The notes under the pieces are model-generated. The model saw only the letters and a program-made list of their open reading frames with translations, ran no database searches and was not told the DNA's origin. 64,000 nucleotides of DNA from an uncultured Chiayiivirga sp. (GTDB taxonomy: Bacteria > Pseudomonadota > Gammaproteobacteria > Xanthomonadales > Xanthomonadaceae), in NCBI GenBank assembly GCA_934525595.1, contig CAKSZJ010000002.1, positions 124,001 to 188,000 on the forward strand, in the 5' to 3' direction. Positions within the stretch are counted from its first letter, which is position 1; every line of letters begins with the position of its first letter. Positions 17,285 through 24,955 of the stretch are shown here, piece after piece. A program made the position numbers and the translations under genes.

Positions 17285-18355
17285 CCTGATTAGCCCCATC
17301 CCTCAGCCATGAAAGTTGTTCGCCAAGCGCAGAACCCGCTCCGGACAAGGCTTGCAGCGCGTCAGCGCCGTCGCCAGCCGTGGCAGCATGTCGCGCAGGC
17401 GGAATCTGCGGTTGAAGCGATACGCGGCTTCGGCCAGGTAGCGACGCGCGTACTTGGCCTGACGCACCGCGTGGTACACGCCGCTGATGGCACGCTTGGC
17501 GTTGGCCAGCACCACATTCGCCCAACACGCGCCTTTGGCCTGCGTCGCGGCGCGACCACCGCCGGTGACCAACGTGGTGTGCGCGTGTCCGGCCTCTTCC
17601 AGTTGCCGGAAGCAGGCCAGGCCATCGGTATAGACCTCGCATTCCGGTTCCAGCCGGCGCTCGATCCAGTCCCGGAGCGACGCGTTGTCGAACGCCTTCA
17701 CAGGCTCGATCACGGCGAAGACGGGGTATTCCAGGTTCTCGTCCGTCTGTACGGCGATGAGGAAGGGCTGCTTGTTCTCCGATCCGCGCCCGGGCTTGCC
17801 ACCGTTGCGCTCACCGCCCAGGTAGGCGTCGTCGATCTGTACGAAACCCTTGAGTTTCCTGGGTTCTTCCCGCTCCAACATGGCCTGCATGATCTTGTGC
17901 TTGAGCCGCCAGGCGGCCTTGTAGTTCACCCCCAGGTGACGCATGAGCTCCAGCGCTGCCATGTTGGTCTTGGTCGTGGTGAGCAGGTAGATCGCCTGAA
18001 ACCACGTGGTCAGCGGCAATCGGGTGGAGGCGAGCAAGGTGCCGCTGGTCAGCGTGGTCTGATGGCGACAGGCGCGGCATTGGTAGTACACCGTCGTTCC
18101 ACGCCGGAAGCGCGAGCGGGCTCGGCCCTCGCACTTCGGGCAACGGAACCCCTGCGGCCAACGCCACTGATACAAGGCCCGGTAGCACTTGGCCTCGGTG
18201 CCATAGCGTTGGATGAACTCGTTCATCGACAACCCGTGTTGGAACTGCACGACATTGATGCCCATGTCCCTCCTCCTGCGTGTTCGGCGGGGGCATCGTC
18301 TCGCAGCGGCGTCTCATATCCTGAGACGGCCAGCTGAGGGATGGGGCTAATCAGG
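17285..18355 (-). mobile_element. IS1595-family insertion sequence, complete
   Basis: A 1071-bp element bounded by perfect 23-bp inverted repeats (17285-17307 and 18333-18355; outer end CCTGATTAGCCCC) and an 8-bp direct target duplication. It carries one intact transposase on the minus strand whose stop codon lies inside the left inverted repeat. Perfect ends and an intact reading frame suggest a recent, potentially active insertion. It landed in a short gap within a minus-strand gene run. Confidence 0.95.
17303..18265 (-). CDS. IS1595-family transposase
   Basis: 320 residues. The N-terminus holds a zinc ribbon (CPKCEGR then CRACRHQ, about residues 43-66), then the conserved linker TSGTLLASTRLPLTTWFQAIYLL. 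The DDNK-type catalytic core follows: D in QIDDAYLGGER (about 144), D in VYTDGLACF (about 213), N in WANVVLANAKRAI, then a distal basic region (RQAKYARRYLAEAAYRFNRR split). This matches ISXO2/IS1595 transposases in length and order. It is intact. Confidence 0.95.
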   Translation of the reverse strand: MGINVVQFQHGLSMNEFIQRYGTEAKCYRALYQWRWPQGFRCPKCEGRARSRFRRGTTVYYQCRACRHQTTLTSGTLLASTRLPLTTWFQAIYLLTTTKTNMAALELMRHLGVNYKAAWRLKHKIMQAMLEREEPRKLKGFVQIDDAYLGGERNGGKPGRGSENKQPFLIAVQTDENLEYPVFAVIEPVKAFDNASLRDWIERRLEPECEVYTDGLACFRQLEEAGHAHTTLVTGGGRAATQAKGACWANVVLANAKRAISGVYHAVRQAKYARRYLAEAAYRFNRRFRLRDMLPRLATALTRCKPCPERVLRLANNFHG

Positions 18356-18363
18356 TGGGAGAA
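18356..18363. repeat. Right copy of 8-bp target-site duplication
   Basis: TGGGAGAA, identical to 17277-17284. Removing one copy and the element rejoins the flanks, leaving 112 bp between the genes ending at 18386 and starting at 17194. Confidence 0.95.
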
Positions 18364-18385
18364 AGCAACGGTTGTCATGGTGCAA

Positions 18386-19501
18386 TCACTCCCTCCCCAG
18401 AAGTGGAAACGATTGGGCAAAGCGTATCCGCGTACATGTTTTCACACTGCCGATGCGCAGGATGTTTTCCCAGCCCAGCCGTGGGTTGGAGTGGTCATAG
18501 AGGTCATGGAACAGCCAGCAATGGCGCTGGTGCGCGAGCGGATGTCCGGCCCTGCGCTCGTATTCATTCCAGTTCCAGGCCGTGCGGGTGGTTCGGGACA
18601 TATCGTGGTATTTTCTGGCCATGCAACTGGCAATGGCGTGGTCATTGGCATATATGGCGTTTTCACCGCCGACCTGGAACAGCGGGTCACGCTGATCCAG
18701 CACAAACTCCACCCGTGCATCCATGCTCCATCCGCCCTCACCGTTCTCGGGAGCACTGGCCCCGCCCTTTGTGCAGGCGGCATGAAACCAGCGGCCACAA
18801 GTACCGAAGTAGGTTTCGATGCCAGCCATGAGCGTGTTCATCTGATCCAGTCTGGCAATTTGCCCGCAGGTGAGTGCATCACTGCAAGACTCCGGCGGTG
18901 AGTGTCTTTTGGCGAACAGGGTTTTCTTCCAGTTGTCGCCCTCGAAACTGTTGCAGGCGAAGATGCCGACCGGCACCCCAGGAATGGCTGGCGCAGATGG
19001 ATCGAGCGGGAATGTCTTCTCGAATACGAGAAATGCTTCTGCCCATACCTGCCCAATCCGCATGATGTTCTCCCAACCCAATGAGGGATTGCGGCGGTCC
19101 ATCAAGGCGCGGATCAGCCAGCTATTGCTCCGAAGGCATGGTGGGTGATCGGATATGTGGCGGAAGTCATTATTCCAGTCAATCATCGGATAGCAGCGAC
19201 CTGCATCACCTGGAATTAGCGGCAGCGTGTCGAACATTTCGCACATGATGTTGTCCGAATCTTCATCGTGCTCCGGATCGCTTGCATCCAGCACGAAACT
19301 GAGGTGAATGCCAAATCGCCACGGGCGATCTGGCCTGTTCGGCCCGCCCGTTTTCGCCAGACGCTTGAGCCAATTCGCATGATCATCGAGCCAGGATTCA
19401 GCAGACAACACCTGTTCGCGCAACCAGTCGTACCGTGGCTGCATGTCCTGCGTGAACTGGGTGAACCTTCCCCTCCAGCGGTCTGGAATCACGATTTCCA
19501 C
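18386..19501 (-). CDS. Hypothetical protein with internal duplication (LGWEN repeats)
   Basis: 371 residues, no recognised family. Two halves resemble each other. Residues about 61-165 have W-x-x-x-x-x-L-S-FVLD, then PSLGWENIMRIG (139-150). Residues about 258-366 have VEFVLDQRDP, then PRLGWENILRIG (340-351). Both end in a similar -FPL- segment. Cysteines and tryptophans are frequent. I chose the GTG at 19501 because GGGAGG lies seven bases upstream; an ATG at 19534 would overlap the MBL gene by 46 bp. It overlaps the MBL hydrolase by 13 bp, so translation is coupled. A binding or scaffold function is possible but not shown. Confidence 0.7.
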   Translation of the reverse strand: MEIVIPDRWRGRFTQFTQDMQPRYDWLREQVLSAESWLDDHANWLKRLAKTGGPNRPDRPWRFGIHLSFVLDASDPEHDEDSDNIMCEMFDTLPLIPGDAGRCYPMIDWNNDFRHISDHPPCLRSNSWLIRALMDRRNPSLGWENIMRIGQVWAEAFLVFEKTFPLDPSAPAIPGVPVGIFACNSFEGDNWKKTLFAKRHSPPESCSDALTCGQIARLDQMNTLMAGIETYFGTCGRWFHAACTKGGASAPENGEGGWSMDARVEFVLDQRDPLFQVGGENAIYANDHAIASCMARKYHDMSRTTRTAWNWNEYERRAGHPLAHQRHCWLFHDLYDHSNPRLGWENILRIGSVKTCTRIRFAQSFPLLGRE

Positions 19502-20769
19502 GATGCACCTCCCTGATTTCCTGCCGGCCACCATTCCCCATCGTCACGCCGATCCACATTGGCGAACAGTTCGTCGAATCTGTCTCCGTGGAAGGAATGG
19601 ATCGGCACCAGTTTTTTCGCTGCCAGCGCGGTGGCGAAACGCTGGAGATCGGGGACGCTGGCGTGGCCGGAGGTGTGGATGCAGCGCATCGGAATGGCGT
19701 TTTGCGCCAGCCAGTCGCGCACCGGTTCTGTGCTGTCCTCTTCCAGATACCCGCCCCAATTGGAATAGATGAGCTGCGCGCCAACAAGCGATGCTTTGGC
19801 GGCGACTTCCTTCAACATGCCGGGGCGGAACAGCAGAATGTCGCGTGCCGGATCGAGGTGCTCCAAATACACGCGGCGGGGTTTGAACGGCTCCAGTTTT
19901 TCGAATGTCTTGTCGCGCACGATCTTGCGGCGCATCCATTCGGGCACGTACACGCCGATATGTGGCCAGTGCGCCTGCGGCAGGTTCGGGTTTTCCGTGG
20001 CCGCCAGCATCTCGGCGGTGAAGGCGTCCAGCACCAATCGCTTGCCGCTGCGTTTGGCGCCGCGGTAAAGAGTCACGATGCGGTCGATGTTCTGGGTGGA
20101 GGTCCACACTAGGCGCAGCCCTTCCGCGCTGTTGAACGCATCGACGAAATCGCGTTCCAGATCGCTTTCGCCGGGGAATGGCTCACCTTCACCCTCGCGC
20201 CCGATGACAGTGCCTTCCATCATCAGCACGTCGATATCACGCGGCGGGTTTGCCAGCAGTTTCTCGAACAACCTGGCCTTGCGTCCATGGCCTCGGAAAT
20301 CGCCGCTGTAGAACAGGCGCTGGCCATCGGCTTGGATCAGCAAGGCGTAGGCGTCATAAGCGGAGTGATCGACGAGAAAAGGCGTGATGGTGAACGGGCC
20401 GAGCGTGACGGGTTTGCCGGATTGCCAGTGGATCAACACACGTTCATCGAGCTTCGGGCGCTCCAGCCAATCGGCAGCGCGGTCGAGGATGCGCTGCCCG
20501 GCGGCACCGATGCCGATGGGAATGGCCGGATGGATGGCATGCACCAAGCCGACATGATCCTGATGCGGATGAGAAATCAGCACGCCGAGCAGATCGTCGC
20601 TGGCATCGTGCAGGCCGGGCACATCGGGCATCAAGCTGGCGATGTCATCGGTATCGGCATCCAGCGGCAATCCCAGATCGAGCACGATGCGGCCCGGGGT
20701 GGATTCGGCGGCGACTTCGATGCAGGTGCCGCCGATCTGGCGGGTGCCACGGTGGATGCGTATTTTCAT
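19489..20769 (-). CDS. RNase J-like MBL-fold metallo-hydrolase
   Basis: 426 residues. Zinc-site motif SHPHQDH (66-72, the HxHxDH signature), DHSAYDAY (134-141), and YSGDFRG (154-160) define a metallo-beta-lactamase fold. The C-terminal part HTSGHAS, then KKLVPIHSFHGDRFDELF, is the RMMBL motif of RNA-processing MBL enzymes such as RNase J. A nuclease role is therefore favoured over a thiolester or lactam hydrolase. The central region (about 180-350) fits a beta-CASP-like insertion but I cannot confirm it. It is the second gene after the WYL regulator and is coupled to the downstream duplicated-repeat gene. Confidence 0.85.
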   Translation of the reverse strand: MKIRIHRGTRQIGGTCIEVAAESTPGRIVLDLGLPLDADTDDIASLMPDVPGLHDASDDLLGVLISHPHQDHVGLVHAIHPAIPIGIGAAGQRILDRAADWLERPKLDERVLIHWQSGKPVTLGPFTITPFLVDHSAYDAYALLIQADGQRLFYSGDFRGHGRKARLFEKLLANPPRDIDVLMMEGTVIGREGEGEPFPGESDLERDFVDAFNSAEGLRLVWTSTQNIDRIVTLYRGAKRSGKRLVLDAFTAEMLAATENPNLPQAHWPHIGVYVPEWMRRKIVRDKTFEKLEPFKPRRVYLEHLDPARDILLFRPGMLKEVAAKASLVGAQLIYSNWGGYLEEDSTEPVRDWLAQNAIPMRCIHTSGHASVPDLQRFATALAAKKLVPIHSFHGDRFDELFANVDRRDDGEWWPAGNQGGASWKS

Positions 20770-20840
20770 GCGGGTGCGGGTTCCTCAAGTGGTGACGGGT
20801 TCTGGCCGGAGCGGGCCGGAAACCATTTCCACACGAAGAC

Positions 20841-20857
20841 GCGACAGACAGTGTCGC
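20841..20857. promoter_or_regulatory. Candidate operator palindrome upstream of the MBL gene
   Basis: Inverted repeat GCGACA-N5-TGTCGC, 72 bp upstream of the MBL start and in the only sizeable gap of the minus-strand run. It is a plausible site for the WYL regulator encoded next to it; no direct evidence. Confidence 0.35.
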
Positions 20858-20901
20858 ATCCGAGCCGGCAAGGAAAATCGAACCCGCCATCCCCGCAGCT
20901 T

Positions 20902-21903
20902 TCAGGCCACTGGCACCTTGGTGTACTCGACCAGTTCATCACCAAACGATTGCAGCCACCAGGTCAGTTGCAGCGTGTCCTGCACGGTGGCGATGAGGCG
21001 ATAGCCCGTGCCGCCATCGGCGAGCGTGATTTTTTCCAGTTGCTGATCGTGCGAGATGCGGCTTTCGGTAAGCGCATGGGCACGGACACTTCGGAACACG
21101 GCGTTCAACCTCACCGGCCCGCCCGTGGCGATGGAGACGCCGCCTTCGGCCACGTAGCGGTCGATGTCGAAATCCGGCAGGTCGCGTGCGGGGGATTCCA
21201 CGCTGTCCGCAGCGATGAAGCGATGCAGGGCCAGCGAGCGTGGATCGGCGTAGTCGTCCACCAGCGCCACCAGATAAATGACGCCTTCGCGTGCAATCAG
21301 CCCTTGTGGATGCAGCACGTATCGGTTGATCGCCTCGCTGGCGTAGGGGCGATATTCGGCCTGCAACTGGCGGCGTCGCGCCAAGGCGTCGAACACCACA
21401 CGCTGGATGGCCGGGTCGATGTCCGGCGGAATCATCGGCAATGAGCGGCTGGTGACGGCGATGCGTTGCGGCCAGCGCCGCAGGCCGGAATCGGGCTGAC
21501 GTTCCAGCGCCTTGTGCGCCTCCTCGAACCGGGGTTGCAGGTCTTCGAGCACCTGCGGCGGCAGCAGGTGCCGGGCGTGCTGCTGGAGGATGAGGAAGGT
21601 CAGCGCCACCGATGGCTCCATGAAAGGCAGGGAGACATCCGCCGCACCCGCCGCCCAGCGCCAGCCAGCAGGTTTGGCTCCATCGGACTGGATGGGAAAC
21701 AGTTCGGCCAGTTTTTCCAGATCGCGCTGCACCGTGCGCACCGTGGTGACATAGCCCTGTGCATCCAGTTCGCGCTGGAACTCGCGCACCGATTTCTTGC
21801 GCTGACGTGGCACCAGCCGCAGCAACTGGATCAGGCGCAGGCTGGTTTCGCTGGAGGCATGGCCCATGAAGGTGGCAGGTGTGGTGGCAATGGAGGTAGT
21901 CAT
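20902..21903 (-). CDS. WYL-domain transcriptional regulator
   Basis: 333 residues. N-terminal winged helix (about 20-66: SLRLIQLLRLVPRQRKKSV, then RTVQRDLEKLAELFPI). A WYL ligand-binding domain follows (about 150-235) with HPQGLIAREGVIYLVALVDDY, where the name-giving WYL is IYL, and a C-terminal extension (WCX-like) ends VEYTKV. WYL regulators sense nucleic-acid-type ligands and often repress anti-phage operons. The start at 21903 is the best fit but lacks a clear ribosome site; 21912 and 21867 are alternatives. It heads the minus-strand MBL/exonuclease run. Confidence 0.87.
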   Translation of the reverse strand: MTTSIATTPATFMGHASSETSLRLIQLLRLVPRQRKKSVREFQRELDAQGYVTTVRTVQRDLEKLAELFPIQSDGAKPAGWRWAAGAADVSLPFMEPSVALTFLILQQHARHLLPPQVLEDLQPRFEEAHKALERQPDSGLRRWPQRIAVTSRSLPMIPPDIDPAIQRVVFDALARRRQLQAEYRPYASEAINRYVLHPQGLIAREGVIYLVALVDDYADPRSLALHRFIAADSVESPARDLPDFDIDRYVAEGGVSIATGGPVRLNAVFRSVRAHALTESRISHDQQLEKITLADGGTGYRLIATVQDTLQLTWWLQSFGDELVEYTKVPVA

Positions 21904-22032
21904 TCTGGGCATGGGAGACAGGAAAGCAAAAGGCAGCCGGATGGCGGCTCCAGCATCCGGGTGCGTGCGACGGGTGATGTCGTATCCGGGGAAAGTGGCT
22001 GCTTTCCTCCCCACCCAATCCCGCCCCACCCC

Positions 22033-22069
22033 TTGACAGCCCCCCACCCGACAGGTTCTGCTTGCCGCC
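22033..22069 (+). promoter_or_regulatory. Probable thr operon promoter region
   Basis: A perfect -35 hexamer TTGACA stands at 22033-22038, 31 bp before the leader-peptide ATG. The -10 at about 22056-22061 (TTCTGC) is poor, so the assignment rests on the -35 and position. Confidence 0.45.
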
Positions 22070-22141
22070 ATGTTGCTGCGCACCACGACCATGACCATGA
22101 CGATTACCACTCCATCCGGGGTGCGTCCGGTCGTGTGTTGA
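22070..22141 (+). CDS. thrL: Threonine operon leader peptide
   Basis: A 23-codon frame with the stretch TTTMTMTITT (residues 5-14), i.e. seven threonines and one isoleucine in ten codons, 92 bp before thrA. E. coli thrL has the same design (Thr/Ile-rich control codons). Ribosome stalling when charged tRNA-Thr or tRNA-Ile is scarce would favour readthrough into thrA. An internal ATG at 22091 could also start it. There is no strong ribosome site, but the amino-acid content in this position is hard to explain by chance. Confidence 0.8.
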   Translation: MLLRTTTMTMTITTPSGVRPVVC

Positions 22142-22154
22142 AACGAACCCGGCT

Positions 22155-22176
22155 CCGCACCTCGACGAGGATGCGG
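22155..22176 (+). promoter_or_regulatory. Hairpin between thrL and thrA
   Basis: Nine paired bases (22155-22163 with 22167-22176, one bulged A at 22171) and a 3-nt loop, just after the leader stop. It has no U-run, so it is not a standard terminator. It may be part of the attenuation fold or a rho-dependent variant. Confidence 0.4.
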
Positions 22177-22233
22177 GGCGCGTAGCCACCCCCATCCGAC
22201 GCGAAGGCGGGCCATCCATCACCAAGGCCCCCG

Positions 22234-24735
22234 ATGAACGCGTTCCCCACTGCCCTTTCCGAAGCCGCTGCCGCGCCTGCCGGCGATACCGTCATCGCGC
22301 ACAAGTTCGGCGGCTCCAGCGTCGCCGACGCAGCGCGCTACCGGCACGTCGCAACGATCCTTTCCGAACGCGACGACCCGCTGCAGGTGACCGTGGTCTC
22401 CGCGATGAAGGGCGTCACCGACGTGCTGATCACGCTCGCCGACGTCGCGGCACAGGGCGAGGACTGGCAGGTGCCGCTGGCCGCGCTGCAGGAGCGCCAC
22501 CGCGCCACCGCGCGCGCGCTGCTGGGCGCGCAGGCCGATCCCACCGTGGACTGGCTCGACGCACAGTTCCAGGAGCTGGCGGGAATCCTTGGCGCCATCG
22601 CCCTGCTCGGCCCTTCCGGCGAAGCCGCCAAGGAACGCGTACACGGCATGGGCGAAGTGCTCTCGGCACGCCTCCTGGCCGAAGCGCTGCGCAGCCTCGG
22701 CAGCGATGCCGTCGCACTCGACGCACGCGAGGTGCTGGCCGTGGGCCGCAATGAACTGGGCATCGCGGTGGACTGGGAAACCAGCACCGCGCGCCTGGCA
22801 CAGTGGCGCGCCGCAAACCCGCAGCCGCGCGTGGTCGTCACCGGTTTCATCGCGCGCAGCACGCAGGGCGTGGCCACCACGCTGGGACGCAACGGCAGCG
22901 ACTTCTCGGGCGCGATCTTCGCCGCCCTGTTCCAGGCCGCAGAACTGCACATCTGGACCGACGTGGACGGCGTGCTCTCGGCCGATCCTCGGGTCGTTCC
23001 CGACGCGGTATTCCTGCCCCGCATCTCCTACAGCGAAGCCTGCGAACTGGCCTACTTCGGCGCCAAGGTGGTGCATCCGCAGACCATGGCACCGGCGATC
23101 GCGCGCAACCTGCCGATCCTCATCCGCAACAGCTTCAACCCCGCACACCCCGGCACCCGCATCGACGCGCAGGGCGACGCGCACAGCGCCGCGCTGGCCA
23201 AGGGCCTGTCGCTGGTTTCCGGCCTTGCCCTGCTCAACGTCGAAGGCAGCGGCATGATCGGCGTCCCCGGCACCGCCGAGCGCGTCTTCGCCACGCTGCG
23301 TGACGCCCGGGTATCGGTGGTGATGATCTCCCAGGGCTCGTCCGAACACTCGATCTGCTGCGTGGTGCGCGACAGCCAGGCCGCCGCCGGAAAGGCCGCG
23401 CTGCAACGCGCCTTCGCCCAGGAGCTGGCGCAAGGGCAGATCCAGAGCGTGCATCTCGAAACCGGCATCAGCGTGCTGGCCGCGGTCGGCGACGGCATGG
23501 CCGGCCGGCCGGGCGTGGCGGCGCGCTTCCTGGCCACCCTCGCACGCGCCCACGTCAACCTGCGTGCCATCGCGCAGGGTGCGTCGGAGCGCAACATCTC
23601 CGTGGCCATCGCCAGCACCGACGAAACCAAGGCGCTGCGCGCCGCGCACGCCGGCTTCTGGCTCTCCCCGCAAACCATCTCCGTCGGCGTGATCGGCCCC
23701 GGCAAGGTCGGCGCGGCGCTGCTCGACCAGCTCGCCGAAAACGCGCCGCGCCTGCTGGCCGAAGCCAACATCGACCTGCGCCTGCGCGCCCTCGCATCCA
23801 GCCGGCGCATGTGGCTGGGCGAACACGATCCGGACTGGCGCGCGCGCTGGAACGGCGCCGGCGCAATGGACCTCGATGCCTTCACCGCCCACGTCCACGC
23901 CGCGCATCTACCGCACGCCGTCATCATCGACTGCAGCGCCAATCCCGACGTGGCGGAACGCTACGCCGGCTGGCTGGCCGCCGGCATCCACGTCATCACC
24001 CCCAACAAGCAGGCAGGCTCCGGCCCCATCGAGCGCTACCGCACGATCCGCGCCGCTGCCAAGGCCGGCAATGCGCGCTTCCGCTACGAGGCCACCGTCG
24101 GCGCCGGACTGCCGGTGATCCAGACCCTGCGCGACCTCCTCACCACCGGCGACGAACTGCACGCCATCGAAGGCATCTTCTCCGGCACCCTGGCCTGGCT
24201 GTTCAACAAATACGACGGCAGCCAGCCGTTTTCCGCACTCGTGCGCGAAGCGCACGCGCTGGGCTACACCGAACCCGACCCGCGCGACGATCTCTCGGGC
24301 ACCGACGTCGCCCGCAAGCTGGTGATCCTGGCGCGCGAGGCCGGGCGCGAACTGAGCCTCGCCGATGTCGAGGTCGAATCCCTGATCCCGCCCGGCCTGG
24401 AAGACGGCAGCGCCGAAGATTTCCTGGGGGGCCTGACGGCACACGATGCCGTCATGCAGCAGCGCTTCGACGCCGCCCGCGCGCGCGGCGACGTGCTGCG
24501 CTACGTGGCCACGCTCGACCGCGCCGGCCGCGCCCGCGTCGCACTCCTCGCCCTGCCCGGCAGCCACGCCTTCGCCCACCTCAAGCTCACCGACAACGTC
24601 GTCCAGTTCACCACCCGCCGCTACAGCGAAAACGCCATGGTCGTCCAAGGCCCCGGCGCCGGCCCGGAAGTAACGGCGGCGGGTGTCTTCTCCGACCTCC
24701 TGCGCGTAGCCGCAGCGCTGGGAGCCAGGGTGTGA
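22234..24735 (+). CDS. thrA: Bifunctional aspartokinase/homoserine dehydrogenase
   Basis: 833 residues. The N-terminal aspartokinase domain has KFGGSSVAD (24-32), TDVDGVLSADPR (about 248-259) and paired ACT regulatory domains (about 325-470). The C-terminal homoserine dehydrogenase has the NAD(P)-binding GVIGPGKVGAALLDQL (about 487) and EATVGAGLPVIQTL (about 618), and ends ALGARV. It catalyses the first and third steps from aspartate to threonine, methionine and isoleucine. Fusion of the two enzymes is normal for gammaproteobacteria. Regulation: feedback through ACT domains and, from the leader upstream, likely attenuation by Thr/Ile supply. No thrB or thrC follows in this window. Confidence 0.97.
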   Translation: MNAFPTALSEAAAAPAGDTVIAHKFGGSSVADAARYRHVATILSERDDPLQVTVVSAMKGVTDVLITLADVAAQGEDWQVPLAALQERHRATARALLGAQADPTVDWLDAQFQELAGILGAIALLGPSGEAAKERVHGMGEVLSARLLAEALRSLGSDAVALDAREVLAVGRNELGIAVDWETSTARLAQWRAANPQPRVVVTGFIARSTQGVATTLGRNGSDFSGAIFAALFQAAELHIWTDVDGVLSADPRVVPDAVFLPRISYSEACELAYFGAKVVHPQTMAPAIARNLPILIRNSFNPAHPGTRIDAQGDAHSAALAKGLSLVSGLALLNVEGSGMIGVPGTAERVFATLRDARVSVVMISQGSSEHSICCVVRDSQAAAGKAALQRAFAQELAQGQIQSVHLETGISVLAAVGDGMAGRPGVAARFLATLARAHVNLRAIAQGASERNISVAIASTDETKALRAAHAGFWLSPQTISVGVIGPGKVGAALLDQLAENAPRLLAEANIDLRLRALASSRRMWLGEHDPDWRARWNGAGAMDLDAFTAHVHAAHLPHAVIIDCSANPDVAERYAGWLAAGIHVITPNKQAGSGPIERYRTIRAAAKAGNARFRYEATVGAGLPVIQTLRDLLTTGDELHAIEGIFSGTLAWLFNKYDGSQPFSALVREAHALGYTEPDPRDDLSGTDVARKLVILAREAGRELSLADVEVESLIPPGLEDGSAEDFLGGLTAHDAVMQQRFDAARARGDVLRYVATLDRAGRARVALLALPGSHAFAHLKLTDNVVQFTTRRYSENAMVVQGPGAGPEVTAAGVFSDLLRVAAALGARV

Positions 24736-24955
24736 GGACCGGGAATGGGGATTCGTGAAAGCAGGTGAACCCCGCGGCAGGCCCGACACCAGAACCTCCG
24801 GCGCTGGTCGCAACACACCCGCAACTGGACACCCGTCCAGCGCGTCGCACTCAATCCCGAGCGCGAATGCATCGCGGCGAAGATAGCCGCATGATCACAG
24901 GCGACAACTACCTTGACACGCACCGTGACAACCCGGGTGGATCAGGTCGGACGGA

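Noticed and set aside
18223..18420. Frame running from outside the IS into its end
   Set aside because: Chimera of flanking DNA and the inverted repeat; in the restored empty site it stops after nine codons.
22155..22176. Calling the thr hairpin a rho-independent attenuator terminator
   Set aside because: No U-run follows; only listed as a regulatory hairpin.
22219..23907. Minus-strand 562-codon open frame
   Set aside because: Antisense to thrA.
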